This document shows, one piece after another, positions 47,633 to 55,981 of a stretch of DNA of 64,000 nucleotides. Below the pieces are notes generated by a model that saw only the letters and a program-made list of their open reading frames with translations, made no database searches and was not told the origin of the DNA. The stretch is from positions 1,604,921 through 1,668,920 of the forward strand of contig CM001438.1 in NCBI GenBank assembly GCA_000244995.1, given 5' to 3'. The position numbers and the translations under genes are program-made. This DNA comes from Burkholderiales bacterium JOSHI_001. GTDB taxonomy: Bacteria > Pseudomonadota > Gammaproteobacteria > Burkholderiales > Burkholderiaceae_C. Numbering within the stretch: the first letter of the stretch is position 1; every line of letters begins with the position of its first letter.

Positions 47633-49894
47633 GTGAACCCGGACAAGAACATCGCGGCCCCCTCGGGCCACCTGGCTGCGCCGGCCGCGCCGGCATCCGC
47701 GCCGCCGCGCGGCCTGGTGCTGGCCATGGTGGAGACGGCGCTGGCGGCCCACCGCGCCGGCACGCTGCGAGAGTTGCTGCGCCAGCACGCGGGTGCCGCG
47801 CGCTGGTTGCTGCGGCGCTACCAGCCCTGGGTGAACGCGCCGGCCTGGGCCGGGCCGGAGGCCGAGCACGAACTGGCGGTGGTGGTGCTGCAATGGGCGG
47901 TCAGCCAGTTGCGCCCGGACCGGGCGCCGCGGCTGGACGGCATCGAGGCCGCGGCCTGGCGCCAGCTCACCGCCTGGCGGCCCATGCTGGCGGTGCTGTG
48001 CCACGGCGGCCTGGCCCCGGTGCCCGATTTCCGTGAACACTACCGGCGCCGCCCGGACGAATCGCCCGTGGACAACCTGTGCGGCCTGTGGGACGTGGGC
48101 ACCAGCACCTACTACCGCATGCTGGAACGGGGCAAGCAGCGCCTGGCCGAACTGCTGACCGAATGGCCGCTGAGCGTGCCGCACCGGCTGGCGCTGCGCC
48201 AGGTGGCGCAGCAGCGCGCCTTCATGCGCCTGGGGCTGGCCCAGCCCGAACAACAGGCCACCTGGCACCGGCGCCTGGTGCCCTTGCGGCGCCAGCACCA
48301 CGATCCCGCGTCGGCGTTGTGGCACGCCCTGCAGGCGACGGACACACCGGCCTTTCTGGCCACGCTGGCCGGCCATGCGCTGGAACTGGCCGGACAGGCC
48401 GAGTCCGACGCGCTGGTGGAACGCCTGGCCGCCACCGACCTGCCCGCGGCGCAGCGATTCGACCTGTGCCTGGCCCGTGCCGCGCTGTTCCGCAACCGCC
48501 AGGCGCTGGAGCGCGAGCAGGCCTGGCTGGAAGAGGCCCTGCGCCTGGCCCAGGCGCAGGATGACGCGCTGCTGCTGGGCCGGGCACAAGGCGCCATCGG
48601 CAAGTTCCACGAGCCGCGCGACGCCGACCGCGCCTTCGCCTGCTACGAAGCCAGCGTGCAGCACTTCCGCGACGCCGGCGCACCCGAGGGTGACGACGAA
48701 GCGGCCGGCGCCTACCTGACCACCCTGACGAGGCTGGCCTGGCTGTACGTGCTGCGCAATGACCCGCGCGCGCGGGCGGTGCTGGACGGCGCCGAAGCGT
48801 TGGCGCACGACCGCAAACTGGCCGCCGACGTGCTGGGCCCGCTGGAGCAGACCTGGGGCGAGTACTGGCGCCGCGCCGGTGACCTGGAACGCGCCATCGC
48901 CAGCAAGCACCGGGCGCTGCTGATCTTCGAGCGCCTGGCCGACAAGCGCTCCATCCTGGTCACCCACCTGAACCTGATCTCGCTGTACTGGGAGGCCAAG
49001 GACCATGCGCGCGCGGTGGAATGCGCCGCCCGCATCCAGGCCGCGGCGCAGCAAGGGCCGGTGGAGCCCGCCATCCTGGCCAGCACCCACATCAACCTGG
49101 GCCTGGTGCTGCTGGACATGCAGCAGGTGGAGCGCGCCATCGCCGAGTACGAGGCGGGCCTGAACCTGTGCCTGCGCGCCAACCTGCGCCTGCAGGCCAA
49201 CCGCGCCCACTACAACCTGGCCGAGGCTTTCTACAAGCGCTTTGCGCTCAGCCTGGACGCCCGCGACGAGCAGCGCGCCGACACCCACGTGGCGGCCATG
49301 CTGGGCGCGCCGGCCAGCGAGATCACGCCGGCCATGCTGGAAGCCGCGCGCATGCTGAAGGAGGAGGTGCTGGGCGCCGGCCAGACCACCGGCGCCGAAA
49401 ACCGCCTGCTGCCGCAGGAGGCGGCCATCCACACCGAGGCCATGGCCGAGGTGGCGCGCCACCGTTCGCTGCTGGCCCTGCCGGTGCCGCCCGAGGAGCA
49501 CGCGCGCTCGCGCCTGGCCATCGCGGCGGCCTACCAGGACATGGCGGCGCGGGAACTGGCCCAGGCGGTGGCCCATGTCCAGGCCCATGGACTGACCGAC
49601 CGCTTTGGCGACGAACTCCAGCGCCTGCAGGCGGCCACGCAGCGCGAGCTGCCGCGCGAACAGCAGCTGGCTGCGGCCTGGAAGCAGCACAGTGCGGACC
49701 TGCTGGACGACCCGCGCCGTGCCAGGCTGGTGAGCCACCTGCTGCGCGAAGGCGCCATCAACAAGAGCGGTTATGCCGACCTGTGCGGCGTGAGCCCGGC
49801 CACCGCCAGCAAGCACCTGGCCACCTTCACCGAGCGTGGCCTGTTGCATCAGACCGGCAAGGGGCCGGCCACGCGCTACCAACTGCAGGCCTGA
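47633..49894 (+). CDS. TPR protein with N-terminal HTH-like and C-terminal winged-helix regions
   Basis: This 753-residue cytoplasmic protein starts with a helical region that includes a HTH-like segment (DVGTSTYYRMLERGKQRL, about residues 153-170), continues with about 400 residues of tetratricopeptide-type helical repeats (AIGKFHEPRDADRAFACYEA, GEYWRRAGDLERAIASKHRA, INLGLVLLDMQQVERAIAEY), and ends with a winged helix in the last 55 residues (NKSGYADLCGVSPATASKHL, then ERGLLHQTGKGPATRYQL). A GTG at 47633 is used as start; the ATG at 47726 is the alternative. The pattern fits a STAND-like or DNA-binding sensor without an ATPase. It is divergent from the protease, sharing a 122-base promoter region. 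Confidence 0.72.
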   Translation: MNPDKNIAAPSGHLAAPAAPASAPPRGLVLAMVETALAAHRAGTLRELLRQHAGAARWLLRRYQPWVNAPAWAGPEAEHELAVVVLQWAVSQLRPDRAPRLDGIEAAAWRQLTAWRPMLAVLCHGGLAPVPDFREHYRRRPDESPVDNLCGLWDVGTSTYYRMLERGKQRLAELLTEWPLSVPHRLALRQVAQQRAFMRLGLAQPEQQATWHRRLVPLRRQHHDPASALWHALQATDTPAFLATLAGHALELAGQAESDALVERLAATDLPAAQRFDLCLARAALFRNRQALEREQAWLEEALRLAQAQDDALLLGRAQGAIGKFHEPRDADRAFACYEASVQHFRDAGAPEGDDEAAGAYLTTLTRLAWLYVLRNDPRARAVLDGAEALAHDRKLAADVLGPLEQTWGEYWRRAGDLERAIASKHRALLIFERLADKRSILVTHLNLISLYWEAKDHARAVECAARIQAAAQQGPVEPAILASTHINLGLVLLDMQQVERAIAEYEAGLNLCLRANLRLQANRAHYNLAEAFYKRFALSLDARDEQRADTHVAAMLGAPASEITPAMLEAARMLKEEVLGAGQTTGAENRLLPQEAAIHTEAMAEVARHRSLLALPVPPEEHARSRLAIAAAYQDMAARELAQAVAHVQAHGLTDRFGDELQRLQAATQRELPREQQLAAAWKQHSADLLDDPRRARLVSHLLREGAINKSGYADLCGVSPATASKHLATFTERGLLHQTGKGPATRYQLQA

Positions 49895-49900
49895 ACGAAA

Positions 49901-49924
49901 AACGCCTCCCCGCAGGGAGGCGTT
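49901..49924 (-). terminator. Rho-independent terminator of the TRAP operon
   Basis: AACGCCTCCC (49901-49910) pairs with 49915-49924 around the loop CGCA; on the minus strand it is followed by TTTTTCG. It lies 18 bases after the permease stop and seven bases after the convergent TPR gene, which it may also serve. Confidence 0.88.
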
Positions 49925-49942
49925 ACCGCGGGCCTCAGCCCC

Positions 49943-52000
49943 TTACTTGTACAGCACCTGGGGCAGCCACAGGCCGATCTCCGGGAACATGTACAGCAGG
50001 AAGATCGCCAGCACCTGGATGCCCATGAAGGGCAGCATGCCGGCGAAGATCTGGTTCAGCGTGACGTGCGGCGGGCTCACGCCTTTCAGGTAGAACGCGG
50101 CCATGGCCACCGGCGGCGAAAGGAAGGCGGTCTGCAGGTTCAGCGCCACCAGCAGGCCGAAGAACAGCGGGTCAACCCCGAAGTTGTCCAGCAGCGGGAT
50201 GAAGATGGGCATGAAGATCACGATGATCTCTGTCCACTCCAGCGGCCAGCCCAGGATGAAGATGATCACCTGGGACAGCAGCAGGAACTGCGTCTTGCTG
50301 AGGTTCATGCTCAGCACCCACTTCTCCACCAGTTCCTGCCCGCCCAGCAGCGCAAACGCGGCCGAGAAGATGGCGCTGCCCACGAAGAGCCAGCAGACCA
50401 TGGCACTGGTCTTGGCGGTGAGGAACACGCTTTCCTTCAGCACACCCATGTTGAACTGCCGATAGGCCACCGCCAGCAAGAAGCCGCCGAAGGCGCCTAC
50501 CGCCGCCGCTTCGGTGGGTGTGGCCAGGCCGAAGACGATGGAGCCCAACACCGCCAGGATCAGGATCAGCAGCGGGAAGAAGCTGGACAACAGCATCTTG
50601 AACACTTCCAGGCGCTGAAAACTCAGGATGCCGTAGAAGGCCACCAACGCGGCCCCGCCCACGGCCAGGCCGATCCAGAAATTGCGGCTGGCCGCGCGGC
50701 GCGGGGCGGCTTCGGCCGGGGTGGCCCCGGCGGTGGCGCTGGCGCCCGGCGGCTCCTTCAGGCCACCAGCGGTCGCACCCGCGGGCTCTTTCAGGCCACC
50801 CTCGGCCCCAGGGGGTTCCTTCACACCGCCACCGGCACCAGGAGGTTCCTTCACGCCCGGGGCGCCGGGGGGCTCGGACAGGCCGGCGCCGCCGGGAGGC
50901 TCTTTCAGCGCAGCGCCGTCGGACGCGCCCGGAGGCTCCTTCACGCCGGTGTCGCTGCCGGGCGGCTCTTGCAGGCCACCCCGTGCGGCGGCAGGCTCCT
51001 GCACGCCGCCATCGGGCTCGGCCAGCGCGCCGCTCTGCCGCACGGCCTGCGCTTCCTGCGGCGCCGTGCTGCTCATGTAGGCCAGGCCGGTGAACAGCGC
51101 GAACACCAGCGCCGGCAGCAGCGTGATGCCCAGTTGCTTCAGCAGGTAGTCGGTGGGCACCGAGAGGTTGCGCTGGCCCTTGAGTGCCGCCACCAGGGCG
51201 GGCAGTGCGCGGTGGGAAATGGCGTCGGCCACCTGCTGGTTGAAGGGCGGCAGCGGGATGTTGCGGGCTTCGGCCGACAGCGGCGGCGCCAGCGAGGGCT
51301 TCAACTTGGAGATGACGATCACGTACACGATGTACAAGCCCGCCAGCATGATGCCGGGGAAGAACGCGCCGGCGTACAGCTGCACCACCGACACGCCCGC
51401 GGTGGCGCCGTACACGATGAGCAGCACCGATGGCGGGATCAGGATGCCCAGGCAGCCGCCGGCGGTGATGGCGCCGGCCGACAGCCGCACGTCGTAGCCC
51501 GCCTTCAACATCTGCGGCAGCGCCAACAGGCCCATCAGCGTGACGACCGCGCCGACGATGCCGGTGGCGGTGGCGAACACCGCGCAGGTGAACAGCGTGG
51601 CCACCGCCAGCGAACCCGGCACGCGGGCCAGCGCCAGGTGCAGGCTGCGGAAGAGCTTCTCGATCAGGTTGGCGCGTTCGACCAGGTAGCCCATGAAGAC
51701 GAACAGCGGGATGGAGATGAGCACGTCGTTGCTCATCACCTTGAAGGCCGACTGCACCATCAGGTCCAGCGTCTTGTTGGCGTCGCGCTCGTAGGCCAGC
51801 CAGGTGAACAGCATGCCCATGCCCATCAGCGTGAAGGCGGTGGGAAAGCCCAGCATGATGGCCACCACCACCAGCGCCAGCATCATCAGCCCCAGGTGGC
51901 CGGTGGACAGCTTGTCGGCCGACAGCAGCATCACCGCCGTGCCGGCGATGATGAGCCCCATGATGATGAAGCCGAACCAGAGTTCCTTTTTGAGCTTCAC
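49943..52000 (-). CDS. TRAP transporter large permease subunit (DctM type) with Glu-Pro-Pro-Gly repeat insert
   Basis: The 685-residue inner-membrane protein is the ion-coupled transport subunit of a TRAP system. Family segments include ISIPLFVFMGYLVERANL, TGIVGAVVTLMGLLALP, GGCLGILIPPSVLLIVYG and, near the end, GLATPTEAAAVGAFGG and NLQTAFLSPPVAMAAFYL. DctM proteins are usually about 430 residues; this one belongs to the longer subtype and also carries a 95-residue repetitive insert (about residues 326-420) between two membrane spans. The start is a GTG preceded by GGAGGT and overlaps the small-permease stop by four bases. The TRAP assignment is firm; the substrate is unknown. Confidence 0.92.
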   Translation of the reverse strand: MKLKKELWFGFIIMGLIIAGTAVMLLSADKLSTGHLGLMMLALVVVAIMLGFPTAFTLMGMGMLFTWLAYERDANKTLDLMVQSAFKVMSNDVLISIPLFVFMGYLVERANLIEKLFRSLHLALARVPGSLAVATLFTCAVFATATGIVGAVVTLMGLLALPQMLKAGYDVRLSAGAITAGGCLGILIPPSVLLIVYGATAGVSVVQLYAGAFFPGIMLAGLYIVYVIVISKLKPSLAPPLSAEARNIPLPPFNQQVADAISHRALPALVAALKGQRNLSVPTDYLLKQLGITLLPALVFALFTGLAYMSSTAPQEAQAVRQSGALAEPDGGVQEPAAARGGLQEPPGSDTGVKEPPGASDGAALKEPPGGAGLSEPPGAPGVKEPPGAGGGVKEPPGAEGGLKEPAGATAGGLKEPPGASATAGATPAEAAPRRAASRNFWIGLAVGGAALVAFYGILSFQRLEVFKMLLSSFFPLLILILAVLGSIVFGLATPTEAAAVGAFGGFLLAVAYRQFNMGVLKESVFLTAKTSAMVCWLFVGSAIFSAAFALLGGQELVEKWVLSMNLSKTQFLLLSQVIIFILGWPLEWTEIIVIFMPIFIPLLDNFGVDPLFFGLLVALNLQTAFLSPPVAMAAFYLKGVSPPHVTLNQIFAGMLPFMGIQVLAIFLLYMFPEIGLWLPQVLYK
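50742..51025 (-). repeat. Degenerate tandem repeat in the TRAP permease coding for EPPG units
   Basis: About ten units of 21-36 bases encode variations on [V/L]-[K/Q/S]-E-P-P-G-[A/G] followed by three to seven Ala, Gly, Ser or Asp residues. All units keep the reading frame. Unit spacing and third-base differences show that it is older than a simple slippage product but still repeat-like. It lies in a loop between membrane helices. Confidence 0.9.
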
Positions 52001-52632
52001 GGCCGGACCTCCGACTTCACGTGGTCGGTGCCCGCCACGTACTTGTCCAGCGCCAGGATGTCTTCGTCCTTCACGTGGACCATCTGCTTCAACTTGTCCA
52101 CGTCCACTTCTTCCACGTCCTGTTCGCGCGATGGCCACACGCCGTCGCGCAGGCAGGTGATGCAGCGCACGATCTCGACGAAGCCCTGCAGCAGCAGCAT
52201 GCCGCCGGCCAGCGGGATGATGAACTTGAAGGGGTACAGCGGCAGCGGCGTGGCCGAGAAGGTCTTTTCGCGGATGGCCAACGACTCGTTGGCGTAGGTC
52301 CAGCCGGCCCAGGTGAGCGCCACGATGCCGGGCAGGAAGAACACGATGTACAGCAGCAGGTCGATGGCGGCCTGGGTGCGGGGTTCGAAGAAGCCGTAGA
52401 GCACGTCGCCGCGCACGTGGCCGTTCTTGCTGAGGGTGTAGGCGCCGGCCATCATGAACAGCGTGCCGTACAGCATGATCTGCAGGTTCAGCGCCCAGTC
52501 ATGGGGCTGGTTGAAGGCGTAGCGGGAGAACACCTCGCCCGTGATCATCAGCGTGAGCAGCACGATGGACCAGGCGAAGGCCTGGCCCAGCCAGGTGGAC
52601 ATTCGGTCCACCGCGAGCAGCAGTTTTTGCAT
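51997..52632 (-). CDS. TRAP transporter small permease subunit (DctQ type)
   Basis: This 211-residue protein has four hydrophobic helices with the DctQ pattern (TGEVFSRYAFNQPHDWALNL, MMAGAYTLSKNGHVRGDVLYG). In TRAP systems it associates with the large permease in the inner membrane. It carries a cytoplasmic, acidic C-terminal extension of about 45 residues (EEVDVDKLKQMVHVKDEDIL) beyond the usual end. The ATG at 52632 follows AGGA; the frame upstream of it is not conserved. It overlaps the large permease by GTGA and is separated from the binding-protein gene by a hairpin. Confidence 0.92.
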   Translation of the reverse strand: MQKLLLAVDRMSTWLGQAFAWSIVLLTLMITGEVFSRYAFNQPHDWALNLQIMLYGTLFMMAGAYTLSKNGHVRGDVLYGFFEPRTQAAIDLLLYIVFFLPGIVALTWAGWTYANESLAIREKTFSATPLPLYPFKFIIPLAGGMLLLQGFVEIVRCITCLRDGVWPSREQDVEEVDVDKLKQMVHVKDEDILALDKYVAGTDHVKSEVRP

Positions 52633-52691
52633 CTGCGTTCCTGTTGGGTCTGGGGCGCGTTGACGGGGAAAAACGAACGGGTGAACGAAAC

Positions 52692-52725
52692 AAGGGCCAC
52701 CGGCGCGCCCGCGGCGGTGGCCCTT
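52692..52725 (-). terminator. Hairpin between the TRAP binding protein and permease genes
   Basis: AAGGGCCACCG (52692-52702) pairs perfectly with 52715-52725 around a 12-base loop; on the minus strand TTGTTTCG follows. It starts 17 bases after the binding-protein stop. In such operons a partial terminator or mRNA-stabilising hairpin here gives more binding protein than permease. Confidence 0.75.
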
Positions 52726-52741
52726 CGTGGTGCTCAGGCCG

Positions 52742-53863
52742 TCACTTCTTGCCGAAGTAATGGTTGTAGGCCATCTTGAAGTCCACCAGGTAGTCGTTCT
52801 GCCAGGCGCCGGCACGCTGGGCAAAGGCCTTCTGGCTGTCCAGCACCTTCTTGAACAAGGGGTTCTCTCCCGACTTCTTGGCGATCACCTTGTCCCAGGC
52901 GTCCAACTGGGCGCGCAGCACCGCGTCCGGCGTCTTGTAGAAGTTCACGCCGGCCTTTTTCAGTTCGATGTAGTCCTTCGAGTTGCGGTCGATGGCTTTC
53001 CAGCTCATGTCGGCGCTGGCGGCCTCCACCGCGTAGTCGATGATCTTCTTCAGCTCGGGCGACAGCCCGGCGTACTTGCCGCGGTTGAACAGGATTTCGA
53101 ACTGCTCGGTGCTTTGGTGGAAGCTTTGCAGCATGCAGTTCTTCACCACGTCGGGGAAGCCCAGCAGGCGGTCGGAGGTGGCGTTGTTGAATTCGGCGCC
53201 GTCGATCAGGCCGCGGTCCAGGGCTGGCACGATTTCACCGCCGGGCAGCGGGTTCACCGCGGCGCCCAGTTCGGTGTAGATGTCCACCGCCAGGCCGACG
53301 GTGCGGAACTTCTGGCCCTTCACGTCGTCCGCGCGGGCGATCGGCTTCTTGAACCAGCCGAAGGGCTGCGTGGGCATGGGGCCGTACAGGAACGACACCA
53401 CGTCGATGTTCAGGCTCTTGTAGATTTCCTGCAGCAGCGCTTCACCGCCGCCGTAGTAATGCCAGGCCAGCAGCATGTTGGGGTCCATGCCGTAGCCCGG
53501 TCCCGAGCCCCACAGCGCCAGCGCCGAGTTCTTGCCGTAGTGGTAGGCCACCACACCGTGGCCACCGTCCAGTGTGCCCTTGGCCACGCCTTCCAGCAGT
53601 TGGAAGGCCGGCACCACCGCACCGGCGGGCAGCACTTCGATCTTCAGCCGGCCGCCGGCCATGTCGTTGATCTTCTTGGCGAAGTCGTTCGCGTACTCGT
53701 GGAAGATGTCCTTGGCGGGCCAGGTGCTCTGGAAGCGCAGATTCACGGTCTGCGCCCGAGAGATCATCGGTGCCGCCAGCGCGGTGGCGCCCACGGTGCC
53801 GGCCGCGGCCTTCTTCATGAAGCGGCGACGGGGGGCGGGGGTCTTCTTCACGGGATCGCTCAT
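52742..53863 (-). CDS. TRAP transporter solute-binding protein (DctP family)
   Basis: The 373-residue periplasmic protein has a twin-arginine-like signal (RRRFMKKAAAG, cut near SRAQ) and the DctP fold: LRFQSTWPAKDIFHEYANDF, GGRLKIEVLPAGAVVPAFQLL, KGQKFRTVGLAVDIYTELG and the conserved PGGEIVPALDRGLIDGAEFNN, in which the family arginine and neighbouring residues hold the ligand carboxylate. The subgroup resembles the binding proteins for 2-oxoacids or hydroxy acids (TakP-like) more than the C4-dicarboxylate type. AGGAGA upstream of the ATG at 53863 fixes the start. It is the first gene of the TRAP operon. Confidence 0.92.
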   Translation of the reverse strand: MSDPVKKTPAPRRRFMKKAAAGTVGATALAAPMISRAQTVNLRFQSTWPAKDIFHEYANDFAKKINDMAGGRLKIEVLPAGAVVPAFQLLEGVAKGTLDGGHGVVAYHYGKNSALALWGSGPGYGMDPNMLLAWHYYGGGEALLQEIYKSLNIDVVSFLYGPMPTQPFGWFKKPIARADDVKGQKFRTVGLAVDIYTELGAAVNPLPGGEIVPALDRGLIDGAEFNNATSDRLLGFPDVVKNCMLQSFHQSTEQFEILFNRGKYAGLSPELKKIIDYAVEAASADMSWKAIDRNSKDYIELKKAGVNFYKTPDAVLRAQLDAWDKVIAKKSGENPLFKKVLDSQKAFAQRAGAWQNDYLVDFKMAYNHYFGKK

Positions 53864-54085
53864 CAGGGTCTCCTTGCCTTTTGAAAAGGATCGGCAGGCG
53901 GGCATGGCAATGGGTCTGCACGCAGCCGGTGCAAGCGTCCACTATCCCGACGCACCCGCGCTGGCGCAACTGGGTGTAACCCCTTGAGCGCTGTAGCCCG
54001 CTACCACAGCAAAGACCCCAGGCTCACACGGGCCGGCACAGCTGTGCCAGGCCTGTGCCAGGCGAGGCACGGTGCAGGGTTGCGG

Positions 54086-54676
54086 CTACTGCGCCAGCGC
54101 TTCCACCTGCACCAGCAGGCGCACGCGGTCGGCCACGAAGGGCAGGCCGAAGCCGATGCCGAAGTCGCTGCGCAGCAGTTCGCCTTCAAAGTCGCCGCCG
54201 CAGACCTCGCGCCCGAACAGCGGGTTGCGGTAGCAGTTGAAGCGCAGCGCACGCAGGCTCAGGCCCTGGCTGACGCCGCGCAGCGTGAACTCACCACGCA
54301 CCGCGGCCACGCCGCCTGTGGCGTTGAACTCAAAGCCTTCGGCCACGAACCAGGCCTGCGGGTGCGCCTGGGTGTCCAGCAGGTCGGCCTGCTTCAGGCG
54401 CGCGTCCAGCACGGCCAGGCCGGTGGTGATGGCCGCCGGTTCCAGTTGCACCTGCACGCGGCCACGGCGTGCGGCGCGGTCCAGCATCACCTCGCCGTTC
54501 AGCGGTCCCAGCCGGCCGCGGATGGTGGACGTGCCGAAGTGCAGCACCTCGAAGTGCACGAAGCTGTGCGTGGGTTCCAGCAGGTAGCGCAGCGATTCGG
54601 CCCGCACGGCCGGCGGGGCCAGCAGGCCAAGCAGCCAGGCGGTGTGCAGGGCCAAGGCGGGGCGCATGCCGCGCAT
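54086..54676 (-). CDS. YceI-family protein (first of three)
   Basis: This 196-residue protein has a signal peptide ending near VRA and a YceI lipocalin-like barrel (YLLEPTHSFVHFEVLHFGTSTIRG, GEFTLRGVSQGLSL, NPLFGREVCGGDFEGELLRS). Members bind isoprenoid chains such as polyprenyl phosphates or ubiquinone precursors in the periplasm. It lies beyond a terminator from the second copy and so may be transcribed on its own. An ATG three codons downstream could also be used, and neither start has a clear ribosome-binding site. It is the most diverged of the three copies. Confidence 0.88.
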   Translation of the reverse strand: MRGMRPALALHTAWLLGLLAPPAVRAESLRYLLEPTHSFVHFEVLHFGTSTIRGRLGPLNGEVMLDRAARRGRVQVQLEPAAITTGLAVLDARLKQADLLDTQAHPQAWFVAEGFEFNATGGVAAVRGEFTLRGVSQGLSLRALRFNCYRNPLFGREVCGGDFEGELLRSDFGIGFGLPFVADRVRLLVQVEALAQ

Positions 54677-54711
54677 GCTGACACAGACGGCGCGCCTTGG
54701 CCGTCACCATG

Positions 54712-54740
54712 AAAAACGCCCCGCGGGCGGGCGGGGCGTT
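54712..54740 (-). terminator. Rho-independent terminator of the cytochrome b561/YceI operon
   Basis: AACGCCCCGC (54715-54724) pairs with 54731-54740 around a six-base loop, followed on the minus strand by TTTTTC. It lies 20 bases after the second YceI gene. Confidence 0.85.
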
Positions 54741-54759
54741 GATCCGTGAGATGCAGGAC

Positions 54760-55338
54760 TTACTGCTTGACGGCTTCGACCTGGATGACCACCTTGGTGT
54801 CGTCCGGCACGCCCATGTTCAGGCCCCAGTTCACGCCGAACAGGCTGCGCTTGATGGTGGCTTCGAAGTCGCCGCCGCAGACTTCACGCTTCATGAAGGG
54901 GTTGTCATAGCAGTTGAAGCGAATGGCCTTCAGCGTCAGCGGGTGGGTCTTGCCGCGCAGGGTGAGCTGGCCTGACACCTCGGTGACCTTGTCGCCGTTG
55001 AAGCTGAACTTGTCGCCCTTGAACACCGCGTTGGGGGTCTTGGCGGCGTCGAAGAAGTCTTCGCCCAGCATGTGCTTGTCCAGCGCCGGCACGCCGGTGT
55101 TCAGCGAGGTCAGGTCGATGGTCAGTTCCACCTTGCCGGTCTTGGCGGCGCGATCGAACTGCACCGAGCCGCTCTTCTTGTCGAAACGGCCGCGGTTGGT
55201 GGACGTGCCGAAGTGCGGCGCTTCCCAGATGATGTTGGTGTGGGTGGGGTCCACCGCGTATTCGGCGGCCTGTGCGGTGCCCAGGGAGGTCAGTGCAACA
55301 GCGCCCGCGAAGGCGGCGACAAGGGTCTTGGTCATCAT
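54760..55338 (-). CDS. YceI-family protein (second of three)
   Basis: The 192-residue periplasmic protein has a signal peptide ending near AQA, then AEYAVDPTHTNIIWEAPHFG, DLTSLNTGVPALDKHML, GQLTLRGKTHPLTL and KREVCGGDFEATIKRS. It shares the Cys-containing NPF/L..REVCGGDFE segment with the first copy, so these two are paralogs of one subgroup. Two adjacent ATGs (55338, 55335) can serve as start, with AAGGA upstream. It is followed by a terminator and lies between the third copy and the first. Confidence 0.92.
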   Translation of the reverse strand: MMTKTLVAAFAGAVALTSLGTAQAAEYAVDPTHTNIIWEAPHFGTSTNRGRFDKKSGSVQFDRAAKTGKVELTIDLTSLNTGVPALDKHMLGEDFFDAAKTPNAVFKGDKFSFNGDKVTEVSGQLTLRGKTHPLTLKAIRFNCYDNPFMKREVCGGDFEATIKRSLFGVNWGLNMGVPDDTKVVIQVEAVKQ

Positions 55339-55396
55339 CGAAAGGTCCTTCTGGTCAGAGGGGGGAAAGAAAAGGGGTTGAACGAAAGAACGGAGG

Positions 55397-55957
55397 TCAC
55401 ATCGGCGCCAGGCCGCTGAGCACCAGCTTGAACTTCACCTGCACTTCGTCGGCCACCATGGAGGTGTCGGCCCATTCGCCTTCGCCGATCTTGAATTCAA
55501 GCCGCTTGATCGCGAAGGCACCGGTGGCCACCGTGTTGGCGCCCGCGGCGGCCAGGCTCACCGGCACCACCACGTCGCGGGTGCTGCCCTTGATGGCCAG
55601 CTTGCCGGCCACGCTGTACTTGCCGGCGCCCGTGGCCTTGATGGCGGTGGACGTGAAGGTGGCCTGCGGGAACTTCAGCGAGTTGAACCACACCGGCTTG
55701 GGCACTTCCACATCCACTTCCGGGTTGCCGAAGCCGGCGCTGGCGGTGTCCAGCGTGAAGCTCACCTTGCCCGCTTCGGGCTTCTTGGGGTCGAACGCGA
55801 TCTGCGCGTCCCACTTCTTGAACTTGCCGTCCACCGGCACGCCCATCTGCTTCACCGTGAAGGCCATCTCGCTGCCGGCCGGCACGATCTTCTGGGCCTG
55901 CGCGGCCAGCGTGAACGCGGCCGAGGCCAGGGCGATGAACCAGGTTTTCGTGGTCAT
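55397..55957 (-). CDS. YceI-family protein (third of three)
   Basis: This 186-residue periplasmic protein has a signal peptide ending near AQA and a YceI barrel (KIVPAGSEMAFTVKQMGVPVDG, LDTASAGFGNPEVD, GKYSVAGKLAIKGSTRDVVV, FKIGEGEWADTSMVADEVQV). It lacks the Cys segment of the other two copies and is of the subgroup that normally sits directly after cytochrome b561. It starts 24 bases after that gene, so the two are one transcription unit, probably handling a quinone or isoprenoid electron carrier. Confidence 0.92.
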   Translation of the reverse strand: MTTKTWFIALASAAFTLAAQAQKIVPAGSEMAFTVKQMGVPVDGKFKKWDAQIAFDPKKPEAGKVSFTLDTASAGFGNPEVDVEVPKPVWFNSLKFPQATFTSTAIKATGAGKYSVAGKLAIKGSTRDVVVPVSLAAAGANTVATGAFAIKRLEFKIGEGEWADTSMVADEVQVKFKLVLSGLAPM

Positions 55958-55981
55958 GAAGGTCTTTCGATCTGGGTGGGG

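Noticed and set aside
50742-51025. Repeats in the TRAP permease as a CRISPR array
   Set aside because: The units are in frame, vary in length, encode related peptides and have no unique spacers or cas genes nearby.
53864-54085. Promoter for the TRAP operon (TTGCGC and GATAGT, 17 bases apart, on the minus strand)
   Set aside because: Only three and four of six bases match consensus; in a 222-base gap this is too weak to report as a feature. I see nothing else in this gap.
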